The position numbers and the translations under genes were made by a program. From the IMG/VR virus record IMGVR_UViG_3300048813_000106, positions 1 to 54,990 of that record: 54,990 bases of DNA; one strand, given 5' to 3'. This document shows, in pieces, positions 15,692-22,659 of the stretch. The stretch's first letter is position 1. The number at the start of each line of letters is the position of its first letter. This DNA is from a virus. The notes below the pieces were generated by a model that did not search any database, had not been told where the DNA came from, and saw only the letters and a program-made list of their open reading frames with translations.

Positions 15692-16755
15692 GCGGCCTTG
15701 CGGGTCGCAGCATGCCTGTTGGCTACTGCCTGCGACCACGCCTCTGTCCAGTCGGGACCTCGCGTCTCGTAAAGGTGCCGGGATCGCACGACCTCTCGAC
15801 CCTGCTCGGCCATCTCGTAGCGCAAACTCTCGTCGGCGATGAGCTGCCTGACGGCTGAACGCCAGTTGCGGGAGCGGTCAGCCGCGAGGATGCCTAGCCC
15901 AAGCGCCGAATACTCAACACGTGGAGAAGCGACGAAGGGGACGCCCCGAGCAGCCATCTCCAACCCCTTTAGCCAGGACTTCGCAGCGTTGAAGGCAGTA
16001 TTCCCGAGAGGCACGATACCTACGGTCAGACGGCCGAGCGCGAGATGGTAGTCCTCGACGCTCTCGATCCACGGCGTCTCATCGGGCTCACCCGGAAGGC
16101 CAAGGGCCTCACGTACGCCTGCTGCCTCTCCGATGACCTCAAAGCGCCAGTCATCGAGAGCTTCCCCCACTCCGCCGCGAGTGACCTCCAAGTCTCCGGG
16201 GTGTGTTGCGACGCGCCCTGCCCACCCGATGGTGTGCCCGTCTGAGAGGCTCGGGTAGTCAAGGATCGCGGCAGGAACCGCGTTCGGCAGGACAGCGACG
16301 CGGCCGTGTGCGCCGTAACGCTCAGCCAACGCAGGCGTACTAACCGTCACAAGATCAGCAAGGGCACAGCACCGGGCCGTGAACTTAGCGTGCACATCGG
16401 GATGCACCAGCCCTGCGTGCAGAGGGTAGGCGGCGTTCTGTGGGTGCACTGCGCGCAGGTCGTCGTCCACGTCCACGACGACCGCTACCCCCATGCGCTG
16501 GTACTGCTCGATGAAGCTGATCGTGTCGCGGTGCGGGGGACGCTGAAACACCACCACGTCCGCATCGACCGGGGCGACCATACGCTCTACGATCCGCTCG
16601 CGCAGGACCGCTGTGCCTCGGTGTTCCCGGATGCCTCTGCCGATCATCTCGACCGACATTCGTATCTCGCCGTCCACACCAGATGTCCGTAGCGGCTGCT
16701 CGCAACGAACATAGGCGCAGCCACCTTCGTCGGCGGGGTACAGGATGACTCGCAC
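15688..16755 (-). CDS. GT-B (family 4-like) glycosyltransferase, 355 aa
   Basis: Start chosen at GTG 16755, which overlaps the upstream TAG (TAGTG) and gives the usual MRVILYPADEGG N-terminus. A frame extension to 16770 is possible. The N-lobe contains DADVVVFQRPP and VVVDVDDDL. The C-lobe has IGWAGR and the donor-binding KGLEMAARGVPFVAS block, the E-rich motif of retaining GT-B enzymes. First enzyme of the glycan cassette, directly below the head-tail connector gene. Probably transfers a sugar in the cytoplasm. Confidence 0.85.
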   Translation of the reverse strand: MRVILYPADEGGCAYVRCEQPLRTSGVDGEIRMSVEMIGRGIREHRGTAVLRERIVERMVAPVDADVVVFQRPPHRDTISFIEQYQRMGVAVVVDVDDDLRAVHPQNAAYPLHAGLVHPDVHAKFTARCCALADLVTVSTPALAERYGAHGRVAVLPNAVPAAILDYPSLSDGHTIGWAGRVATHPGDLEVTRGGVGEALDDWRFEVIGEAAGVREALGLPGEPDETPWIESVEDYHLALGRLTVGIVPLGNTAFNAAKSWLKGLEMAARGVPFVASPRVEYSALGLGILAADRSRNWRSAVRQLIADESLRYEMAEQGREVVRSRHLYETRGPDWTEAWSQAVANRHAATRKAA

Positions 16756-17222
16756 TACCAGCCGCCCCATCCCCAGCCGCCCCAGCCGCCCCCACGACGC
16801 CCCTGAAACTGCCTGAGACGGAACATTGACCCTTCGCGGTTCGGGTTCTGCGCCTGAGCGACCTTTTCCGACCGGCTGATCCCACCCGCATACGGAGCAT
16901 GGAGTTCCTGGGCACGCAGCCGTAGCTCAGCGGCGCGTTCCGCGTACTGCTCCGCACGCTTAGTCGAGCCGATCTTCAACGTCCCCGACTGGCGGTCCGC
17001 CAACGCCGCGAACCTCCGGGCGAGCGCTTCCATGCAGTGCGCTGCCGCTTCGAGCACTTCATACTGGTTGGAGTTCTCAGGACTGTTGACCCCTTCGACG
17101 GTGAGGGCGTAGCTGATCTCAGCGTCGGAGAGCAACTGGGCGGCCGGGTTCGTGTCCTGAATCTCGAACCGCACCGCGTCCTTCGTGCTCGTCATCGGAT
17201 CTTCGCTATACGTCCACGCCAT
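16755..17222 (-). CDS. Head-tail connector (adaptor-like) protein with Gly/Trp tail, 155 aa
   Basis: ATG at 17222 follows AGGGAGG (8 bases). The N-terminus TYSEDPMTSTKDAVRFEIQD and LLSDAEISYAL is the pattern of gp6-type head-tail adaptors in actinophages, followed by helices (CMEALARRFAALADRQ, AEQYAERAAELRLRAQEL). The last 15 residues (GRRGGGWGGWGWGGW) are an odd Gly/Trp run that the adaptor family does not need. Sits at the head-tail joint in relatives. Confidence 0.7.
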   Translation of the reverse strand: MAWTYSEDPMTSTKDAVRFEIQDTNPAAQLLSDAEISYALTVEGVNSPENSNQYEVLEAAAHCMEALARRFAALADRQSGTLKIGSTKRAEQYAERAAELRLRAQELHAPYAGGISRSEKVAQAQNPNREGSMFRLRQFQGRRGGGWGGWGWGGW

Positions 17223-17224
17223 CT

Positions 17225-17317
17225 CTAGCCCTCCCTTGCTCTAGCGGTGCCCACCGAACTCGGCAGTTCTACTTCCCCGTTTTCGTTGGCGAGAGCGAGA
17301 TATTTACGTTCACCCAT
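17225..17317 (-). CDS. 30-aa conserved-looking peptide
   Basis: ATG at 17317 is preceded by AGAGAGGA. The peptide is MGERKYLALANENGEVELP then SSVGTARAREG, with good codon character. It exactly fills the gap between its neighbours, overlapping the Pro-rich gene by 8 bases. The next gene's ribosome site lies in its last codons. Too short for the usual gene callers. Function unknown. Confidence 0.5.
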   Translation of the reverse strand: MGERKYLALANENGEVELPSSVGTARAREG

Positions 17318-17993
17318 CGTTCGTCCTCTCTAGCGGCCCGAAGGCGGCGCGGTTAGCTGGCATCGGAGGCATTGGGGTGCCCGTGAAGTCCGCGCCAGGA
17401 GCACGCCCTGGTGGGTTGGCAGGCATCGGCTCTCCCTGGAAGGCGCTATCGACCGCCTGGTTAGGCGGCATCACGGGCAAAGGGTGCCCCGCGAACCCAG
17501 CGCCACTCCCACGGTTTGGAGGCATCCCGGGCAACGGACGCGCATCCCCGATCACCCTGCTGCGCTCGTACCATCCGAGGGGCATCCGAGGCAACGGGCG
17601 CGGGTCCCGAGACCGTCTCGGGCGCTCATACCACCCCGGAGGGTCCGCACGCAAGGGCCTAGCATCACGAGGGGGTCGCTCTCGACTCACGCACACCGAC
17701 GGCATCGGCGGCAACGGCCTACCCACAAAACCAGCGTTCAGAGCATGCCCTGGAGGGTTCGGACGCATCGGCGCGCCCTCGAAACGAGCCCCGAGGAAAT
17801 GAGACTGCCCGATGATCGCGACACGACCTCCGATGAGCCGCAGATACGCCTGCTGGCCCGACGAAGCGAACCCCGTGTCGAAGTACGGGCGGCCCAGTTC
17901 GTCAATCCCGAAACCCCAGTTATCCGCCAACACGGGCACCCCGCCGATGATCTGGTTTTCGAGCGGCCCGTCCGGGCTTTCGATGTAGAGCAT
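17310..17993 (-). CDS. Pro/Arg-rich repeat protein in the neck gene block, 227 aa
   Basis: The N-terminal about 65 residues (LENQIIGGVPVLADNWGFG, YLRLIGGRVAIIGQSHF) look folded. From residue about 68 the protein is built of some eight imperfect 19-21-residue units with a G-x-P-x-P-x-M/N-P-P core, such as GEPMPANPPGRAPGADF and GTPMPPMPANRAAF, interrupted by Arg-rich WYER variants. This should be extended and exposed. It may be a minor virion protein or an acceptor for modification. Function unknown. Confidence 0.65.
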   Translation of the reverse strand: MLYIESPDGPLENQIIGGVPVLADNWGFGIDELGRPYFDTGFASSGQQAYLRLIGGRVAIIGQSHFLGARFEGAPMRPNPPGHALNAGFVGRPLPPMPSVCVSRERPPRDARPLRADPPGWYERPRRSRDPRPLPRMPLGWYERSRVIGDARPLPGMPPNRGSGAGFAGHPLPVMPPNQAVDSAFQGEPMPANPPGRAPGADFTGTPMPPMPANRAAFGPLERTNDG

Positions 17994-17995
17994 GC

Positions 17996-18430
17996 TCAGT
18001 TTCCTTCCCGGTTGTGCATGACCTGCACCACCACCAAAGATTCCGGCCAGTTCGTATGCGGATCAACTTCCGCGACCGGGGCAGCAGCAATCCGCGCCCA
18101 CTTCAACACGACACCTTCCCACTTCGACAGGCGCAGGTTCTGCAGCGCCAACATCACTTCGTCCGCCAACGTGTCCGCCTCAAACAGCGTGGAGCCGTAA
18201 CACAGCACATCCAAGATCGCGTCCACAATCGGTAGGAACGTCGCTGAGAGCATCTGCGACCCGCCCGCCCTGGACACCACCACCGCACGTTCCGGCATGT
18301 TCGCCTGTTCTTCGGTCGGCAGACGCGGATAGAAGACGCGCAAGCCTTCCTTCACGGTGCCTTCGGTCTTGCCTTCGAGCTTGGCGGTGAGGTACGCGGC
18401 AACGGCTAGGCCGGGATTAGCCGCACTCAC
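17996..18430 (-). CDS. Tail terminator-like protein, 144 aa
   Basis: Position between the gp10-like protein and the tail genes, and a small alpha/beta composition (GLAVAAYLTAKLEGK, VFYPRLPTEE, AVVVSRAGG, WARIAAAPVAEVDPHTNWP), fit the neck/tail-completion family that caps the tail tube. The start overlaps the previous stop by 4 bases. Function is inferred from order and size, not from a firm motif. Confidence 0.55.
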   Translation of the reverse strand: MSAANPGLAVAAYLTAKLEGKTEGTVKEGLRVFYPRLPTEEQANMPERAVVVSRAGGSQMLSATFLPIVDAILDVLCYGSTLFEADTLADEVMLALQNLRLSKWEGVVLKWARIAAAPVAEVDPHTNWPESLVVVQVMHNREGN

Positions 18431-18948
18431 AACCCCTCCTGAAACGCCTCAGCTATGCGCAGAGGCAGCAACGGGAATTGCGTGTACCCGGCTGGACGGA
18501 TGTATGCACGCATAGGCGTTAGTGGCCCTGTCCCCGTAGAGGGCCTGTGGAGCGTCGTAAAGCCATAGCCCCCACCAGGAGGCAAGATCGTAAAGGACTG
18601 CCGCACACTCACCCCAGGAGCCGGCGCAGGCCCCGGAATCGTCCACCAGCCGGCAGACCCCGCGACACGCTGGAATGTGGTCGGCCCGATGCGGCTCGTA
18701 CCGATCTCCACATCCAACGCGTAAGGCGCCGACGCACCGAACGCGCCCTTTACCACCAGGCCGTCGCTGTGCGCAGGCTCCAACACCCCGATAGACGCCT
18801 CAAGGGCTCCCGTTCTAGACACCCACTTGTGGGCGGTCTTGGCCTGCTCCGACGCCACCTCAAGGGTCCGCTGCACCCCCACCACGGCAGCGGCCTTGAC
18901 GCGCTCGAAAACCTCGTCGCCGTTCCACTCAAAGCCAACCAAGGGCAT
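18427..18948 (-). CDS. HK97 gp10-like neck/minor head protein, 173 aa
   Basis: I chose the ATG at 18948 because GGAGG stands 8 bases upstream and it overlaps the previous stop as TGATG. The N-terminal helix (VFERVKAAAVVGVQRTLEVASEQAKTAH) and the following VSRTGALEASIG are the classic features of gp10-type proteins, which later have a G-T-S-R/x-P-x-x-PF end (here EIGTSRIGP and MRAYIRPAG). In known phages it joins head and tail. Confidence 0.7.
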   Translation of the reverse strand: MPLVGFEWNGDEVFERVKAAAVVGVQRTLEVASEQAKTAHKWVSRTGALEASIGVLEPAHSDGLVVKGAFGASAPYALDVEIGTSRIGPTTFQRVAGSAGWWTIPGPAPAPGVSVRQSFTILPPGGGYGFTTLHRPSTGTGPLTPMRAYIRPAGYTQFPLLPLRIAEAFQEGL

Positions 18949-19265
18949 CAGCAAGACCTCCAAACACCGCGCTCAAGGAACCCATGCCAGTAGCCCTCGC
19001 GGCCCCCGCTCCGCATAAGGGCGTCATCATCCGCAATCTCGATTTCACGGCCGGGCGGCGGCGATACCTCAATTGATGGGTTGACGGAGATGGTCCCGTC
19101 CTCATGTTCAACGACCTCGTGGGGCGTGAGATCACCCAGCAGGCCGTTAGGCGTGCGGGCATACCAGATCCACTCCCCGTCGCTCAGCACCCGGCCATAT
19201 GCGCCTGACTCGAAACAGGCCGAGCCACGCATCTCACCGTCGCCGACCCTCCTGCCCTGCATCAT
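18948..19265 (-). CDS. Conserved small phage protein (possible DUF6527-like), 105 aa
   Basis: ATG at 19265 (ATGA) or 19262 are the plausible starts. The core YARTPNGLLGDLTPHEVVEH, DGTISVNPSIEV and the end WHGFLERGVWRSC have the D-G-T-x-S-V-x-PSI...W-H-G-x-L-x-x-G-x-W pattern I know from small phage and plasmid proteins. The Cys pairs found in some relatives are missing. It lies between neck genes but its role is unknown. Confidence 0.55.
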   Translation of the reverse strand: MMQGRRVGDGEMRGSACFESGAYGRVLSDGEWIWYARTPNGLLGDLTPHEVVEHEDGTISVNPSIEVSPPPGREIEIADDDALMRSGGREGYWHGFLERGVWRSC

Positions 19266-19660
19266 TCCGCCGCAGGCCGCGTCAACTGCACGTCCGTGTG
19301 GTCTTCCCAAGCCTGCACACTCGACACCTGAAACGGCCCCTGCACCACGACCTCACCGTTTTCGAGGATCGCCCCAACATGATCCCCGTCCTGAATATCA
19401 GCGCCCGCTTCCATGGTCAACACCCCGCCCGTGTAGAAGATGCGTGACTGCGGCTCTGCCCATTCCCTAGATGTGCTGCGACCCGACTGGGTACGCCACC
19501 ACGAGAACCGGCAAGGTATCTGCGCTACGACCTCGTATTCGGCTTTGCTCTCCTGCCCATATAGGCCAGGTTCGGCCTGGTCTCGTTCGACCGAAGCGAA
19601 CTGCGTGAGCAGCACGGCAAGGTCGAACGAGAGAGCCGACTCGTCGTAGCCAGTCGCCAC
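19262..19660 (-). CDS. Head-closure/head-tail joining protein, 132 aa
   Basis: GTG at 19660 follows AGGGG. A longer version from TTG 19678 would overlap the capsid gene end. The sequence QIPCRFSWWRTQSGRSTSRE, then SRIFYTGGVLTM and DGDHVGAILENGEVVV, is the small beta-barrel pattern of head-closure proteins (SPP1 gp16 type). Position directly after the major capsid gene supports this. Confidence 0.6.
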   Translation of the reverse strand: MATGYDESALSFDLAVLLTQFASVERDQAEPGLYGQESKAEYEVVAQIPCRFSWWRTQSGRSTSREWAEPQSRIFYTGGVLTMEAGADIQDGDHVGAILENGEVVVQGPFQVSSVQAWEDHTDVQLTRPAAE

Positions 19661-19667
19661 GACGCCC

Positions 19668-20669
19668 CTACGCCACAACCTTGGAGAAGAACATCCCGAG
19701 GTCCGACGCCGTGATTTTCATGTCATACGCCGCCCGGATCGCATACCAGTCCGTCCATGACCTGTCCAGGCGCCCGGAGTAGATCACGCCAGCCGTAGCG
19801 TTAGACACACCCGGTACGAGGTTCGTCCACGCGAACGTGTACCCCGCCGACGGTGTATCGATCGACGGCCCAGACGGCGCGAACGCCAGCAGCGCCGCCT
19901 TCGGGTTCGCGATGAATTTGAGGTTCGCCGGAGCACCCTCAAGCGCTTCGTTGTAGATCCCGCGAGCGACAATGATCTTGTCGACCTCGAACGCGGCAGC
20001 CATCGCCTGGCGGCCCACCAGGGCCGGTTCGTTCTGCGAGATGTACTTGATGCGGTTCAACAGTTCTTCGTTGTTGCGCAGCCCCGTGTACGCCTTCGCG
20101 CCAAGCACGAGGATGTTCGGGCGACGCCCCGTCGTTTCCTGCATTTCGTCCGCACGGCTCCCGAAGAACAACACGGGTTCCGTTTTTGCCTTGTTGAACT
20201 GTTCGTAGGTCTTCCCGGATTCCGACGCGGTACCGGAGGTACCTTCCCACGTCGTTTTCCACAACGACGGTTCAAAATACTGCGAGCACCATTCCGCATC
20301 CATGCCGATCAGGGCACGTTCCTCCAGGAATTCAGTCGCCCGGAGATCCGGGTGCACCGGGTCATCCGCGTTCTTTTTGATCCTGTCATCCAGGCGATAC
20401 TGCAACGCCCGCTCCGTGCACGAGAATTTCTTCGTTTCCGTGCCGTACTGATCGTACGCAGGCTCCTCGTTCATACCCCTTCGCGGGAAGTCGTTACGCA
20501 TCCACGCATCCCGCAGGAACACGAGGTAGTCATCAGACGCCGTATCCGTAGGGATCTGCGGAAAGGCCTGCAGCGCAATGAACTCGTCCTTCTCCTGCCG
20601 GTAGCGGATAGCGAAGTTTGTCGCCCACCGGTTTATATGGACGCTTGAGAGACCAATCTCAGCTGGCAT
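19668..20669 (-). CDS. Major capsid protein, 333 aa
   Basis: ATG at 20669 is preceded by AAAGGA. Typical blocks: FIALQAFPQIPTDTASDDYL, then the E-loop region with GMNEEPAYDQYGTETKKFSC, then LDDRIKKNADDPVHPDLRATEF, and an axial part with RRPNILVLGAKAYTGLRNN. These fit a HK97-fold coat protein of the long-known actinophage and proteobacterial phage group. The gene follows protease, scaffold and decoration genes. Hundreds of copies form the shell. Confidence 0.9.
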   Translation of the reverse strand: MPAEIGLSSVHINRWATNFAIRYRQEKDEFIALQAFPQIPTDTASDDYLVFLRDAWMRNDFPRRGMNEEPAYDQYGTETKKFSCTERALQYRLDDRIKKNADDPVHPDLRATEFLEERALIGMDAEWCSQYFEPSLWKTTWEGTSGTASESGKTYEQFNKAKTEPVLFFGSRADEMQETTGRRPNILVLGAKAYTGLRNNEELLNRIKYISQNEPALVGRQAMAAAFEVDKIIVARGIYNEALEGAPANLKFIANPKAALLAFAPSGPSIDTPSAGYTFAWTNLVPGVSNATAGVIYSGRLDRSWTDWYAIRAAYDMKITASDLGMFFSKVVA

Positions 20670-20709
20670 TAGCCATCATCCTTTCTATATCTTCTGGAAG
20701 GACTCGGGC

Positions 20710-21078
20710 CTAGGCCGTTGTCACAGGTGGGCAGACAAGCGCTTCAACGATGTCGCCTGCCACGCCCGCTTCAAGGGCCACGCCAACGACTAGGCCATTC
20801 GATGCTTTGATGGCCTTCCCTTCACTGTTCACTTCAAGCTGGTTCCCGACAGCGATAGCACCGCCGATGATCACCTTCTGACGCTCCGCACCGAACACCA
20901 GCGTCGAGTACCCGCCGATTTCCGCGCCTTCGGTGATCGCATAACCCGCTTCACCCGCACCGGCCAATTCGCATTCGCCGGTGGACGTGAGCTTCGCGAA
21001 ATAGAATTCTTTTTCCAGCAGGTTCGTAGCCGACTTCACCGCTTTCAGCGCATGCGGGTCTACGTTTGACTTGGCCAT
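20710..21078 (-). CDS. Head decoration/cement protein (DUF2190-like), 122 aa
   Basis: ATG at 21078 follows AAGGAGC. The sequence ends with VVGVALEAGVAGDIVEALVC and includes the IGGAIAVGNQLEVNSEGKAI strand pair, the pattern of DUF2190 capsid cement proteins. Lies directly upstream of the coat gene, as is common. It should bind the outside of the expanded capsid. Confidence 0.8.
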   Translation of the reverse strand: MAKSNVDPHALKAVKSATNLLEKEFYFAKLTSTGECELAGAGEAGYAITEGAEIGGYSTLVFGAERQKVIIGGAIAVGNQLEVNSEGKAIKASNGLVVGVALEAGVAGDIVEALVCPPVTTA

Positions 21079-21122
21079 GGTGGCCGCTCCTTTTCTATTA
21101 GGGACGAGACGGGACGGCCGGG

Positions 21123-21989
21123 TTAGACCCCGGCACGCTCCTTCTCGTACTGGGCCGCCACGGCAGGGTCACGCATCGCGCGACGAAAAGCCTCAGCGCT
21201 CGACATGTTCGGGTCAGACTTCTGCAGCTCCTCAGCCTTCTGCATGGCTTCCGGCAGGCCGGGGCCAGACGGGGACGTGACACGCTGGCCACTACGCCCA
21301 TACTCCGCCTCAATCGAGCCCTTACGGAGCTGCTCGTTGATCGCGGACTGTTCGCGGAAATACCCGTCGTAGTCCGCCTTCTCCAGCGTCTCGGAGAACT
21401 TCTTCAGGCGCTTACCGACGACCTCCGGGTCCCCCATGTGCGGAAGCTCGCTCTTGGCGAGGTCAACGAACTCGGCCTCGACACGCGTTTCACGCTCACT
21501 CTTAGCGATCTCCTCCGCCGACTCCGCACGCTCCTTGTTGACCTCGGCTTCCTTGCGAAGCTCAGCCACCTCGGCGTCACGCTTCAGGAGATACGCCTTC
21601 ACACCCTCCGGAAGGTCAGCCTTGGAGAGGTCGTCCGGGTCGTCCTCGTCGTCGTCCATCTTCGGGGCCGGTTTCGCTTTGCCGCCACCAGCCTGCTTCT
21701 CCAGCTCGGCCTTCGCGTCCTCAGCGGCCTGCGCCTTCGCGAGGGCCTCGTCCCGGTCCTTCTCAGCGGCCTTGGTGGCCTCTTCGGCCTTGACTAGCGC
21801 CGCCTGCGTTTCCTCGGGGGTCATAGCTGACCCTCCTTTCTCGCCCGGCAGCGCCGGATCGTTGGGTGCATCCTCGGACTTCCACAACAGCATCCGTCGA
21901 GGTTGCGTTGGGCTATTTGGGTCCCTTGTTGCCGCGCGCTCGACCAGGCTTACGCGTCGCACGCGGGCATCCGTCACTTGATTAGGCAT
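21123..21989 (-). CDS. Scaffolding protein, with two well-marked starts (288 or 233 aa)
   Basis: The full frame starts at ATG 21989 with GGAGG 5 bases upstream. Its first 40 residues (RVRRVSLVERAATRDP then RMLLWKSE) resemble the VSLV-D/E-R-A segment of XkdF-type protease proteins rather than a scaffold. A second in-frame ATG at 21824 has a near-perfect AAAGGAGGG. From there the protein is Glu/Lys/Ala coiled coil (residues about 56-100 and 150-210), with an acidic patch MDDDEDDPDD and a helical C-terminus. This is the usual make-up of a scaffold that is removed during head maturation. Confidence 0.8.
   Translation of the reverse strand: MPNQVTDARVRRVSLVERAATRDPNSPTQPRRMLLWKSEDAPNDPALPGEKGGSAMTPEETQAALVKAEEATKAAEKDRDEALAKAQAAEDAKAELEKQAGGGKAKPAPKMDDDEDDPDDLSKADLPEGVKAYLLKRDAEVAELRKEAEVNKERAESAEEIAKSERETRVEAEFVDLAKSELPHMGDPEVVGKRLKKFSETLEKADYDGYFREQSAINEQLRKGSIEAEYGRSGQRVTSPSGPGLPEAMQKAEELQKSDPNMSSAEAFRRAMRDPAVAAQYEKERAGV
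21831..21839 (-). promoter_or_regulatory. Strong internal ribosome binding site within the scaffold gene
   Basis: On the minus strand AAAGGAGGG ends 6 bases before the in-frame ATG at 21824-21822. It is as good as any ribosome site in the window, so a shorter scaffold is probably produced, perhaps as the main product. Confidence 0.6.
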
Positions 21990-22649
21990 CTAGACCTCCA
22001 CTGGGTGACGGAAACCAAGCCCTTCGAGGCTCAATCCCGTCAGCTTGCCTTCATCGACTTCCTGCTTTACCAGCGGGTCATCGATCTGCCATGCCTGCAC
22101 CCATGAGGACTTCGTGACTGGCTCACCGCCCAACACCATGTCCATCGGCGCTATGTAATTCTCGATCAGGTCCGCCCCGGCGTCCCGGCCACTGTGCTGC
22201 ACGTCCGGGGAGTGCTCTGCCTTCGAGAGCGAGTAGTCCCGCATGAAGCCATGGCATGCCTTCTCGATCTCTGCCGGGGCGAAGATGTCGCCTTGGCTAT
22301 CTTCGAGCCCCGGCTCTAGGACGACACCATAAAACTTGCCCTCGACATCGCTCTTACGCAGCGGGCAGGTATAGGCGACCTCCGCCTTCTCCATCTCGCC
22401 GATGTCCGGGTAACGGCTGTGAACGGCCGCTTTGACCTTGGCCTGTTCGTCCGCGTTCCCGTGCTGAGCGACACGAGCAAGGGCGTTCCGGGCGTGGGAG
22501 GCATCGTGGATGGGGTAGCGACGCCCAGGCAGCGCGAAGTCGGAATCCTTCAGGTCATTCCGCGCGTCAGCGTCAAGCGCCGCCTTCTCCAGCTCGTCGG
22601 CCTCACCGGCCCTCGCGAGCACATCCAGCGATTTGGTCAGCCAGGACAT
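21990..22649 (-). CDS. XkdF-type prohead protease, 219 aa
   Basis: The C-terminal domain (about residues 95-219) has KFYGVVLEPGLEDSQGD, AEIEKACHGFMRDY, LGGEPVTKSSWVQAWQ and LTGLSLEGLGFRH, the XkdF/Peptidase_S78_2-like pattern of putative serine proteases in head maturation. The N-terminal part (FALPGRRYPIHDASHARNAL then AAVHSRYPDIG) is the DUF6582-like segment often fused to it. The stop is next to the scaffold start. It should cleave the scaffold and perhaps other head proteins. Confidence 0.8.
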   Translation of the reverse strand: MSWLTKSLDVLARAGEADELEKAALDADARNDLKDSDFALPGRRYPIHDASHARNALARVAQHGNADEQAKVKAAVHSRYPDIGEMEKAEVAYTCPLRKSDVEGKFYGVVLEPGLEDSQGDIFAPAEIEKACHGFMRDYSLSKAEHSPDVQHSGRDAGADLIENYIAPMDMVLGGEPVTKSSWVQAWQIDDPLVKQEVDEGKLTGLSLEGLGFRHPVEV

Positions 22650-22659
22650 AGGGCCTCCT

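Noticed and set aside
22396-22412. Further copy of the GTTACCGG element in the protease gene (GTAACGG context)
   Set aside because: It has an extra C, is inside coding sequence and has no promoter near it.
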